Below, piece after piece: positions 11,771-22,282 of a DNA stretch of 64,000 nt. The position numbers were made by a program, and so were the translations under genes. Location: positions 20,269 through 84,268 of the forward strand of contig SZWC01006953.1 of the NCBI GenBank assembly GCA_023375785.1. The letters run 5' to 3'. This DNA is from Penium margaritaceum (Eukaryota; Streptophyta; Zygnematophyceae; Desmidiales; Peniaceae). How positions within the stretch are numbered: the stretch's first letter is position 1; each line of letters begins with the position of its first letter. The notes beneath the pieces are model-generated. The model searched no databases, was not told where the DNA came from, and saw only the letters and a program-made list of their open reading frames with translations.

Positions 11771-13150
11771 GTGACGTCCTCCAGTCTTGATCCCCATGGC
11801 ACTTGGATCATCGATTTTGGTGCCACTCATCACATGACCTGTGGGCGTAGTGACTTCCTTGTTCTCGGTCCTGTTGCGTCTGTTTGTTCCATCCGCACAG
11901 GCTCTAGTCAGTCCTTGCCGGTCCAGGGTGTTGGGGTCGTGTGTTTTGATGGTCCATTTGGCCACCTGTACCTTTTCGAGGTACGTTTTGTGCCTGACCT
12001 TGAGCTCAGTTTGCTTTCTGTACGTGCCTGCACACTAATGGGACTCCCTCTAGAGCACACTGAAGACTCCGCAACTATGTCTACCATTGACACTTGTAGC
12101 ATTGTTCTTCATTCATCTCTTATGGATTGCTTGTATCGCGTCTCTCAGATTTATCCTCCTTGCTCCCCTTCCCCTCCTGCTCGTGTTTTTGTCACTAGGG
12201 TTCTGTTTGCTGAGCACCAGCGATTGCTTCATCATTGTTTGTGTCACGTGGGCTCCGACACTGTGTTGAAACTCATTTGGACACAGCCCGCATTCGGTCT
12301 TGACGCGGCTTCTTTCGAGAAGCAGCCCAAGACCGGTTGTCTCTTCTGCTCTCAGGGTAAGATGCATTGTTGCACCTACCCTGACTCTTGTTCTTGTCCA
12401 CTTCTCCCTCTCGAGTTAGTCCATTTGGACGTTCTTAGTCCTCTCCCTGTTGAGTCTCTGTTCGATCGGGATCGATACGTCCTGACCCTGACTGATGACT
12501 TCACCCGAATGCAGTGGGTCTACAACTTGCGCTAGAAGAGTGACGCTACTCTCGCGGTTCGTCTCTAGGTAGTGATGGCTGAGCGATAGTCCCTCCACAT
12601 GCTGCATACCTTCTGCTTGGATTGCGGCTGGGAGTTTCTTGGCGACATGGATAGTTTCTTCGCCGAGTACGGGGTTTTTTCACCAGGTCATCGCTGCTGC
12701 TACTCCTTAGCATAACGGTGTCTCTGAGCGCTAGAACCGTACCATGGAGGAAGCAGTTCGCGCCATGCAGTCTGAGTGCGGTCTCCCGGAGTCCTTCGCC
12801 TTTGAAGGATTCACCTACTTGACTTGGGTCTGGAACCGCCTCGCGCACGGTCCCCTTCCCGACCACGTCACATAGTACAAGCTCTGGTTTGGCCATCGTG
12901 CTGACCCGTGTCTTGCTCGCGTTTGGGGATCCTTGGCTTTTGGGTTGTACGCCGAGGACCAGTAGGGGTCCAAAGTCTCACCGCGGGGTCGCTTGTGTGC
13001 CTTCATCGGCATCTCCCCGCGGTCGAAGGCCTGGCGTTTTTGGAATCATGCTTGTCGTCGCATTGTTGAGTCCTGTGACACGCTCTTGTTTTAGTCTCTT
13101 ACCTACCGTGACCTGACCTCGATCACGTCCCTGTCCTTCATGCACGTTCC
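11771..13150 (+). mobile_element. Copia-1 protease / gag-pre-integrase / integrase part (fossil)
   Basis: Begins with a retropepsin-like stretch (WIIDFGATHHMT, near 11807-11842), followed by a gag-pre-integrase section (LLHHCLCHVGSDTVLKL, near 12225-12275) and integrase core motifs (YVLTLTDDFTRMQWVY). Copia order, integrase before reverse transcriptase. Broken. Confidence 0.8.
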
Positions 13151-13829
13151 CACGCATGAGGCTTCTCGACGGATGGGGGAGTTTGAGCCTGCAAGCACCT
13201 CTCGCTCGGCTGATGTGTCCGTTTGAGCTCCATCCATTTCTCGGTCTCCGGCTCTGAATGACCCAGCGATCATCGTTGTCGGCCCATAGACCACTCCAGC
13301 ACAGCCAGCTTCTACCCCTGTTCCCTGGCACCCCATTGATACCCATGATCTTGTACCTGTGTCCGCCAATACTCCTGCCTCTATACGTGGTCTTGCCTCA
13401 ACTCCTCGTATTGTCACATCCAGTCCCGTGTCTCCCAGACATGTATCTCCTCGCACGCCATTACCAGCTCCTTTGCCACAACCCTCATGAGCTGTGGTCG
13501 TGCCTATTACTGAGCCTGTGATGACCCCCGCGAGCTGAAGTTACTCACGTGAGCCCGCCGGTCGTCTTCTACTGTTGGACTTCGGAGTCTTGCAAGTGTT
13601 GGATTCCGCACCCAGGCGCTCCACTCGCAGCATCGCGAGTGGTGATCCCGGTACAAAGGCCCTAGGCTTGAGTGTTTGCACTGAGCACACAGAGGTAAAT
13701 CCAGCGTGTCCTGCCGGACACAATCTCGTCACTCGCGAGTTTCATGTCACTTGTGATGTAGCAGCTGACCTTGTGGTTGTCAGACCTAGCATTGAGGCAT
13801 GTGCACTTGCCAATCAGAGCTCTCCCTCT

Positions 13830-15402
13830 ATCGTGCCAAACCCAGGAACACTGAATGAAGCTCTCTCATCACAAGATGCTGACGCCTGGCGTGCTGCCTG
13901 TGAGGATGAGCTTTGCGCCATCCGAGAGCATGGAGTTTACAAGCTATTCAACCTCCGACCTGGGAGGAAGGCTTTTCAAGTCAAGTGGGTCTTTCGTAAG
14001 AAAGTGAAGCCGGATGGCTCACTGGAATGCCACAAGGCTCGCTTGGTCGTCAAGGGGTACTCTCACATTGAGGGCATCAATTACACTCACACCTTTGCCC
14101 TATCGGCCGCATGACCTCAGCTCGTGCTCTGTTTGGTGTAGAGACTCAGCATGACTGGGAGTGCACTAGATGGACGTGAATAATGTGTTCCTCCATGGAT
14201 TTTTGGAGTAGGAGATTTCCGTGGCTCAACCACATGGCTTTGAGGACGGTGACAAGGTGTGGCGCTTGCGCAATTCCTTGTACGGCCTCAAGCAGTCTCC
14301 TCGGTGTTGGAACCAGGAGATCACTGGCATCCTGACTCGTGCAGGATATGTACAGAGCGAGGCAGATCCCTCTCCCTTTATCTGACAAACGCCTAAGCGA
14401 TTCAGGGCCATCCTGGTCTATGTGGACGACCTTTTGATCGTGTCTCCTTCCATGGAGGCCGTGAAAGAGGCCAAGGCAGTCCTCCAGACTGCCTACAGGA
14501 TTAAGGACCTTGGTTCGCCAGCAATGCTTCTTGGCATAGAAATCGTGCGAGACCGCAGACATGAGACATTTGTGTTGCATCAGGCTCGATACGCACGTGT
14601 TGTGGGGGAGAGTTTCAACGAACTCCTTGGTGCAGTGCCCATGGCCTCCACACCTCTTACACCTGACGTGTAGGATGCCCTAAAGGTGGATGATCCCACA
14701 TTGCTAGGGGTAACAGTGGATGTGACCTTATTCCCCCATCTCATTGGATCTCTGATGTACCTGGCCACTGCCACACACCCAGGTATCACCTTTGCAGCCA
14801 ACCTCCTTGCAAAATTCTTGCAGGCTCTAGATGCTAAAGCCCTTCATGTGGCAATGTGAGTGGTGTGGTATGTGGTCTTCACATCGTACCTCGGACTTTG
14901 CTTTCACCGGCAGTGTTCGGTGGTTCTTGACGTCTACACCGACAGCAACTATGCCTGGAGTCTAGATGGATGTAGTTGCAATTGTTATGTGTTCTTTCTC
15001 GGTGGTACCATTGTGTCGTGGCATAGCGGGAAGTAGGGCTACATTGTACGTAGCTTGTTGGAGGCAGAGTGTTTTGCTCTGGGTGCAAGGGCTGCTAAGG
15101 CAGTATGGCTGTAGTACTTGTTTCTTGAGCTAGGTCAGTTAGTACCTGCCATTGTGCTTCGTTGCGACAACCAGAGTGCCCTTGCCATTGCGAAGAACTC
15201 TGGTGTCTTTCATGCACACACAAAGCACATTGTGGTTGATCATCACTTTGTGCGTGATCTGGTGGAGCGACACTTGATCTCCGTCATATGGGTTGGCACT
15301 GACATGCAGCATGCTGACTTCTTGACAAAGGCATTAGCACGTGGGAGCTTTCTAGTGGCCATTCGTTCTGTTGGGCTTCGCCCGTTGCCTGAGTGTGGTT
15401 GA
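13830..15402 (+). mobile_element. Copia-1 reverse transcriptase and RNase H part (fossil)
   Basis: Reverse transcriptase motifs: W..A...E......HGVYKL near 13890, KWVFRKKVKPDGS near 13985, and the catalytic LVYVDDLLIVSPS near 14414-14450. RNase H motifs follow: LLEAECFAL near 15055 and TKHIVVDHHFVRDLVE near 15220. Ends shortly before the purine tract. Broken. Confidence 0.88.
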
Positions 15403-15506
15403 GTGTGGGGTGTGTCTGTATCTGTATCATGATTGTTTCTTCACTCGTTGTACTCGACTCAGTGTTGTACGTGTATCGACATGCGTACCATCGAGTCATG
15501 GGGGAG

Positions 15507-16150
15507 TGTTGTGATTTGCGACGTTCCTGTCGACCTGTACAGTTTACTGTGACCATTCAGCCGTGTCCATGCCCGTGCAGATCCCTGATGCGGACCCTGG
15601 TAGTACCAGTGCGTCGTCTGGTGGTGGACAACTAGCTTGGAGCTGATTGACGACCGTCCAGAGCTCTGGACGCTGCCCAAGACCACTTGTAGTTTTTCTG
15701 CAACGCGTAGGAGTTTTATCGGTGGACTGACCGTGGGCTTGATTCGGATGTTTTTGTATCGTGTGTCCACCGTTTGATGCCGGACACATGCATGTGACCA
15801 GTCGTAGCATCCAGCTTGTGATTCTGCACGTCTAGGTTCAAACGATGTAGCGTTCTGACATGTGTGCGATGAGTTACGGCCAAAACAATGGTTTTGGGCC
15901 AGTTTTAGGACAGATGTTGTGCTGTCGCGTGCGACACCTGCCGTGCGCCGCGGCAGGTACTTATGCCATGGACCTGTCACTTGCCATTTCTCTCTGTAAA
16001 TGCTATTGACGCATTCTGACACTTTGACTTGTGTCTCCTAGCCAGACCCTTGGCGTTGTGTGTACGACGTATGACGGTCGTCACTGTCTGACGATGCACT
16101 GACGCCTAGTCAGCGGCTGTGTTGCTAGGAAGCTTCCACACATTATCTCA
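15507..16150 (+). repeat. Copia-1 3' LTR
   Basis: 644 bp, starts TGTTGTG after the purine tract at 15499-15506 and ends TCTCA, aligned end to end with the 5' LTR. Confidence 0.92.
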
Positions 16151-16155
16151 AGCAA

Positions 16156-16245
16156 TGGTTTTGAGGATTTGGGACACAAGAAATTTGTAGTTGGCGGTTA
16201 ATGAACTTTGATGGGAAGTATCAAAATGACCGAACACATACATAC
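16156..16245. repeat. Right copy of the direct repeat flanking Copia-1
   Basis: Starts ATGGTTTTGAGGATTTGGG and ends AAATGACCGAACACATACAT; same orientation as 8344-8418 with substitutions and a roughly 15-bp length difference. Confidence 0.82.
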
Positions 16246-16802
16246 AAGTGTCGAGTTACAAGTGAAGCATAGTAGGGGTCATTGGGTCGATCGTCAAACA
16301 ACACGTGTGGAGTTGTGTCCTGATTGGTCTGTTTGAGAAGCTCCGCCGATGAATCGGGTGGCATCAAAGATTGACGGCGAAGATGCAAGATGCATCTCTA
16401 TAAATCTTGACATGTCTCGATGCGTCAAGACGTTGACCGAAAGTTCGTGACACTTCTTTCGATCTTTCTTAAAAGTGGTTAAAGTTGTCGGAATATGCGA
16501 GAAGGATCGCCAGAGGGCAAGGGCAGTTGTATGAAGTTTCCTCGACCGTCACAGAAAAATTCAAAGTCTCGACACGTGGTGTGCTATTTTTGTAATGACA
16601 TTAATACCCACTCAAAAAGATTGGGGACTTTTGTATGTCTGGTGGATAACACGGGGAATCCAGCCGATGGGCATCGACCGGAATCCTTTTCAAGGTACCC
16701 CACCCCCACCAATATTCTCACCACCCCAACCCACCCGTTCAATCACACCCCTCAATTGTGAGGGCCTTGATTGGGCGTCAGATTGGGAGGCATGGTGCTG
16801 CC

Positions 16803-16825
16803 GGGGGGGGGGGGGGGGGGGGGGG
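16803..16825. repeat. 23-bp poly-G tract
   Basis: Uninterrupted G run, then A and four more G. It lies in element A and is surrounded by C-rich short motifs on the left. Runs like this are prone to sequencing length error and can form G-quadruplexes. Confidence 0.95.
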
Positions 16826-17272
16826 AGGGGCAATGTTTGACGACAAAAATGCTGTATGATAGGAGTTGGCCTATTCTAGATACGATTTTGTCTACGATTT
16901 TAGACATAATCCCCCATGTTCCCCATGTAATTGTAGCCCTTCACTGCAAGGGCTGCGACCTACCACTTGCATGCTCGTTTCTGCCATTCTCAAGCAATGA
17001 CATGGGTTGCTCCTTCAGCATGTCAAGAACAGATGGGCGGATGAGGCTCAATGTTTCTGGACATGGATAGATGGATCCTTCCACATTAGGGATAAAAGTG
17101 GCATTAAGTTCTAAGGAAGGGGAAATGATGGTGGCATGTGGGATGTGAGGGGGATTCATGTTTTCACCCTTACCATTTGTGTCATTGGAATGTTCATGTT
17201 GAGCTCAAACAATTGTACGGTGATAATGCTAATTACCCCCTGTTTTGTCACCCATGACCCTCATATACCCCG

Positions 17273-17363
17273 AGCTCGTATCATTAAGCACCGATCGCAC
17301 CTAGATCGTAGCAGTAAGCCCCATCCGTCCCTGTCCGACAACAATAAGCCCTATCTGCCCCTC
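17273..17363 (+). repeat. Three 30-bp subterminal units (element B, left)
   Basis: Units 17273-17302, 17303-17333 and 17334-17363 share CAATAAGCCCCATCCGTCCCTG-like sequence with the array at 43350-43500. Confidence 0.85.
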
Positions 17364-18141
17364 TGTTTTCACCATGATAAAAGAGCAACACATGTTGTTG
17401 CTTAAGCATGGCGAAATCATGCATGCAGTCCTAGAATGTGGCCCTCCATCACGGCCGTTGCGATGGAGGGCAGTGATAACATTGAGGCATGAGGGAGGAG
17501 GGGGGGGGGGGGTAGCCAGCCGACATTCGTCGGTCGACATTTTGTCAACTGCCGCCAACCCCCCTCTCCCCGTGCGTCTCGTAGCCCGCCAGCCCATCCA
17601 CCCGCCAACCGATTGAGACCCTCATGATTGAGGGCCGCAAAGGAACAGGGCTGGTGGGCTGCCGGGAAGCATGGGACGGGGGGATGGAGTTGGGAGGGAG
17701 GACTTTGCCAAGGATTCTGGCTGGCGGGCGTCAGCCAAAATCCCCGCTCCTATAATGGGGAGTCAAAAAATCCCCATTTGTTTTCTTTTACAATTTTCAA
17801 CTTTATGCCCTCGTTTGAGGTACAAGTTGTAGAAAAACCTATCCCCTGTTTACACCAGGGTTTTTTTTGTTTTCTTTTTTTGTGTGCATGGAAACTTGTT
17901 GGGCTCCGCGGTAACAGGGCATAGCAGGTTCCCTTTCAACGCGTGGGGAGATTCGGATCCCCCAAGCAAACGCCTTGCAAACAACGCCTGGATAACCACA
18001 AACCCCTCTATACAAAGGTTTTGGTATTATTGAGAAAAAAAAGTGGCCTTAGCATGTCGACGACACATGCCATGTGACATCAAGATGATGTCTCTTGCCA
18101 AAGGAGAGGGGTACATCGTTTATGATTTTGAACCTGAAATG

Positions 18142-18210
18142 TGCCTCTGAGCACTCGGGGCAAATGAGGCTTATTGTTCCGAGGTAGGAGGAGTTAGGCT
18201 TATTCTCCAA
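18142..18210 (-). repeat. 30-bp subterminal units (element B, right, inverted)
   Basis: Two clear units and one decayed unit on the minus strand, matching GAACAATAAGCCTCAT of the left array. Confidence 0.8.
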
Positions 18211-18391
18211 AACGACGGGTATTGGTCATTCTGCCAAAGGTTACAATCCCAAAGTAGCTTTTCTGTAGGGGACAATCAAAGAGAGGGAATTTTAGCATAG
18301 AGATTCTTCCTTGTTTGACAGGGCAGTGACCTCTGAGGTGGTGTAGGTGACACAAAATAGGATGAAGTCCTAAGCCCTCAAGTCGTCACTT

Positions 18392-19094
18392 TGTGATGTG
18401 AGCCGTCTCCATCTGCCTTGTATAGCGCACTATGACCACTCACCCGTGTCCATACTCGTGTACATACTTGATGTGGGCCCGGCTAGATTCAGAGCACAAT
18501 CAGGTGGTGGTCCACCCATTTGCAGCTGTTGGACAGTTGCCACGGTGTGTTGGATGCTTTCTGGATCCTTGTGTAGTTTTTTTTAATTGACTCTAGGACT
18601 TTCTCAGTGGACTGGCCATGTTCCCTATTTGCATGTTTTGCCGTTTATGTCCACTGCTTGATGCTAGACCCATGCATGTGATCCAATGTAATACATGGCT
18701 TGAGTTTATGCATCTCTAGATTCAAACGGTGTGTTGTTAGGACACACTCTCGTGTCCTAACACAAGAGTGTTAGGACACTCTCGTGTATCGGGACCCTGG
18801 ATCACGCCAATGCACCGGGTTACGACCAAAACAGTGGTTTTTGGTCGGTTGTTTGACAAACAAACCCTGCCACGTGTGTCACCCCTCTTGCTTTGTGGCA
18901 CGTACTTATGCTATATGCATGTCAGTTGTTGACTCTCTCTTCATTTCTAAGCTTTAGGAGCTTATGAGACTTTGCGCGTCTCCCTAGCCTAACCCTTACT
19001 CATTGCACCTGCTTGCTAACTAGTATGCCAACTAACTAGACACAGTTTCTTTGTCATCAGTACCAATTATAGGAAGCTTCCTGGAAGTTTCTCA
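18392..19094 (+). repeat. Copia-2 5' LTR
   Basis: About 703 bp, starting TGTGATGTGAGCC and ending TTTCTCA, homologous through most of its length to the Copia-1 LTR. It holds an extra hairpin-forming block near 18737-18790 built from TTAGGACAC/GTGTCCTAA arms, absent from Copia-1. Confidence 0.82.
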
Positions 19095-19106
19095 TGGTAT
19101 CAGAGC
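19095..19106 (+). other. Copia-2 primer-binding site
   Basis: TGGTATCAGAGC, exact complement to the 3' end of plant initiator tRNA-Met, directly after the LTR. Confidence 0.92.
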
Positions 19107-20579
19107 TGCAAGGTATCCCTTGTTGAGGTGCGTAGCAGAGATGCAGCAGTGAGCAGCTATGAAAACAACAGCTACAGGCACGATCTTAGGAGGACCCACC
19201 AACCCAAATTGACCCGCCGTAGTAGGTTCTAGCAGTGGAGACATCCTTAAGAAGAAAGATAAAACCGCATCACCATGCCACCACCATGAACGAAGTAGAG
19301 GGTCATCCAACCATATTTAGTAGTATTTGGGGAATGTGATGTCCCTCTGCAGTCTCTGAAGCATCTAGGAAGTTTCAGTCAGGCCGCATCTACCACCACC
19401 GCAAACATGTGAGAGTGTAGCAACCCCAAATGACCACCGTTTTATATGTTTTAGGGCTCATTAAGAAACCTTGGTCATAACTTGTTCATCACATCAACTG
19501 ACGCTTCCTTTTGTGTCTTGTAGAGTACAAGATACAAAAGCACGCTCTCAAATGTAGGATTCATCTTGATTTCATACTTGACGTTTTCACCTCTTTTGAG
19601 TTTTTCGGAACATAACTACCATTATTGTATTCATCATTCTGTGCCTCATCACCGCTACAAGTTTTGATTGAGTTGGAAAACCTTTATGCTCATGTTGGCA
19701 TCCTATGGTGATGTCATCACCTGCACCTCGCCAATTTCTTGGCCAAAACATCAACTAATGGCCAGCATTTTATACCCTTGAGAAAAACTTGCAGCCTCTT
19801 GACCCATACTCTTGATGGACAGTTTGCCAATCAGAAAAGGTTCATTGGGGTCCATGGCCACTTTGGGATGGTATTTGGAGGTGAATTTGCAGGCAAGGGC
19901 GCTTCGGCGGCCATAACCCCCGCTGGCTGTGCTGCCAGGGCAGTCACGTGTGGAGCACTCAAAAGGCCATAACTCAGACGTTTCTCCACGGATGGAGTCA
20001 ATCTTTGGTGTGTTGGAAATCTCTCAACGCGTACTACATGATGCATGTGTTACTTGCATAGTTTCACCTCATCAAAAGGCTTCAGAATGCTGATGGGATC
20101 TTGGCTGGCACATGAGGGCTTGTAAATGAGTAAGCCTAGGGGTTGTTCTAGGCATGCTAACCTTACCCAAAGACGTACGTTTCCTTACACTGATGCATTA
20201 ATTCAAGGTGTTTTTTCCTTGCCCAACTCTCCTTGTATTCGTAGCATTCCCTCGCACATGTCCATTCGATCCTATAAGTCTTCTGCAACGCACCTTGGTG
20301 CAAATGTCCACGGAAGAGTTGCATGACGGGAATCTTCATCACTAAAAGCGGTATTGCTACTAGGAGAGGCTCGTTTTACATCTCAAGGGTTGGCCTCCGC
20401 ACCAAGGGGTCGAGGGTTAGGAGGTTTATTCCATGGGATCGGGGCATGACAATCACACCGGGTGCCTTGGTTTATAGGCCTGCTGCTCCTTCTGGATGTG
20501 GCTTTGTTGCTAGAACTTATAGTCCTCAATCTCATATCATCGGCTTCGAGGCACTACAGGACATCTGGTAGTAGCAGGC
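19107..20579 (+). other. Copia-2 leader region, no gene recognised
   Basis: Between primer site and gag. An AT-richer stretch at about 19440-20100 is unlike the rest of Copia-2 and could be a separate insertion, but I find no ends or target duplication. A short frame at 20323-20571 is unassigned. Confidence 0.4.
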
Positions 20580-21400
20580 AGTGCGGGTGACCATTATCAA
20601 GGAGATTCTCAGTATGCCAAAGCGGATGTTGAAGCCTCCGTCAGCCACAACTGGAGGACCGCAGCAGGACGAGAGCAGTAGGACATGTAGCAGTAGAGCG
20701 TGCAATAGCAAATGCTAGCTACACATGACAGCAGTGGTGACAACAGCAACAGACAACAGCAGTAGCCACGAGGTTTTGAAGTGGCTACTCTTCAAGTTTC
20801 TGGCCTCCGGCTGCACGACGTCATTGAGAGAATGAGTCCTCTTTTGTTGTGTCAGCAGACCATTTCCAGGATTTCCTGGTTGCGTACACCTTCATTCTTG
20901 GCATGGCACTCTTTTGGCATGTCCTTTGATGGCCATCCAATTCCCCATGCGCTCGAGCATGCCTCTGAGGTCACCCATCTCACGGATCGGTGACCAAAGG
21001 ATTTCAATACCCCACCACCACTCTACGATAGCCATGTTGGGTTCGACACCTTGGAGACTCTCTTCCACATGTGTGCTGATGCATAGGGAGTCTGGCCATA
21101 TTACTTGAGCGAGTATCACATGGTTGATTCATGCCAGGTGCAGGCTGTGGCGAGATCCATGCACGGCTCGCTCTTTGTCGTGCCCCAAGACGTCGTTGTC
21201 AACTTCCGCCTGTTCCTGGGGGGCCATGGTACAGATGCCGTAGCGGACTCCCCCTGCAGTTGGGAGCTGCTCCTGACTCTGGTGGAAGCCCAGATCCATG
21301 CGATGATGATGGCGCGTCTTCGGGAGTTTACCTCCCTTTGGCAGGGTCCCTCTGAGCCGGTGGTAGCCTACAGGTAGCAAGCCATGGGGATCTACACTCG
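20580..21400 (+). mobile_element. Copia-2 gag part (fossil)
   Basis: Gag-like frames at about 20781-21380 resemble the Copia-1 gag in layout. Broken. Confidence 0.5.
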
Positions 21401-22282
21401 CCTTGGCACCATCTACGGCTCCTAGTGAGGGCTCTGCACACCATCATGTTTAGGGTCCACATGGAGTTCATCAACATGTTTGCTTTCTTTCACCAGGTAG
21501 TTCTTACTAAGCTTTCAGACTCTTTGGAGCTACTCCCTTGGACCCATCAGTACTACTGATTGTGGATAGCTGCTCGTGAGGTTGTCCAAGCCTAGTAGGC
21601 GAGTCCAATAGTTGTTGCCATGATGACCGCCTCACTGACAATCTCTCTCCTCCTCAATGCTTCCCCCTCTCCATTGCCCTCCTCTTAGGACGCAGCCGCC
21701 ACTACACATAAGAAGAAGGAAAAATGGAGCCATGACAAGGGGCAGTAGTAGTAGCAGTAGAGTCCATAGCAATCCGGTGGTGGAAATGGACGTTCAGTCC
21801 ACAACAACTGTGGGGGTACACATCGCTACACGGAGTACGAACAGCCCCTTAACTGGATGCGGATCATGCAAGGCCTTCTCACCTTGCATACCCAGTGTTT
21901 GTCTGCCTCTAGCATCACCCAGACCAGCCGTGCAACCATGACGGTAGCTGATCCTCCACCAGACTCCTGTGACGATGATGCCGTAGATTCACGCGGCCGC
22001 TTCATCGAGGGACTTTGTCATATCATGGCGTTATGCACTCAGGGGGGAGCAAGTGTGTTAACACAGCCCTGTTGTCCACTATTTTCTTGTCATGTTGTGT
22101 TTACGATGATGATGCTATGGGGGAGCGTCGATTGACTGAGATGACTTTGTGCTTGACGTTACAGAGTGGATGGAAAAGTCCCAAGTTTGTGCTTTCCGTT
22201 CTGAATTCATTGTCCCTACTTAGACGTGATCTACATTTCTGCTCTGGAATTCAGTCTGATGTCTATTCAAGCCTTGTCTTAG

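Larger units (their letters stand above)
8419..16150 (+). mobile_element. Copia-1, old Ty1/Copia LTR retrotransposon, broken
   Basis: Paired 644-bp LTRs beginning TGTTGTG and ending TCTCA bound a 7.7-kb element. Internal order is primer site, untranslated GCA-rich leader, gag with a CCHC knuckle, gag-pre-integrase, integrase, reverse transcriptase, RNase H and a purine tract (ATGGGGGAG), which is the Copia gene order. LTRs differ at roughly 13% of positions by eye, so it is old, and the coding region has well over ten breaks. It sits inside Mutator-like element A. No matching 5-bp target duplication is seen. Confidence 0.9.
7790..17155. mobile_element. Non-autonomous Mutator-like element A, split by Copia-1
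   Basis: The segment 7790-8290 is an inverted homologue of 17765-18235, the right end of element B. The segment about 16925-17155 is an inverted homologue of the left end of element B, including 30-bp units with the AAxATTGAGCCTCATCCGCCC theme near 17020-17060. Together they look like the two ends of one element of about 1.6 kb, into which Copia-1 (8419-16150) inserted. No transposase frame is seen. The outer boundaries are approximate because the termini are diverged and I could not confirm a target duplication. Confidence 0.55.
17215..18235. mobile_element. Non-autonomous Mutator-like element B
   Basis: About 1.0 kb bounded by imperfect inverted ends: on the left a stretch containing AATGCTAATTACCCCCTG (from about 17225), on the right, read in reverse, AATGACCAATACCCGTCG. 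Inside both ends lie arrays of a 30-bp unit in inverted orientation. The same unit flanks the Mutator transposase at 44.7-47.9 kb. No coding capacity is seen, so it would depend on a transposase from elsewhere. Boundaries within about 20 bp. Confidence 0.6.
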
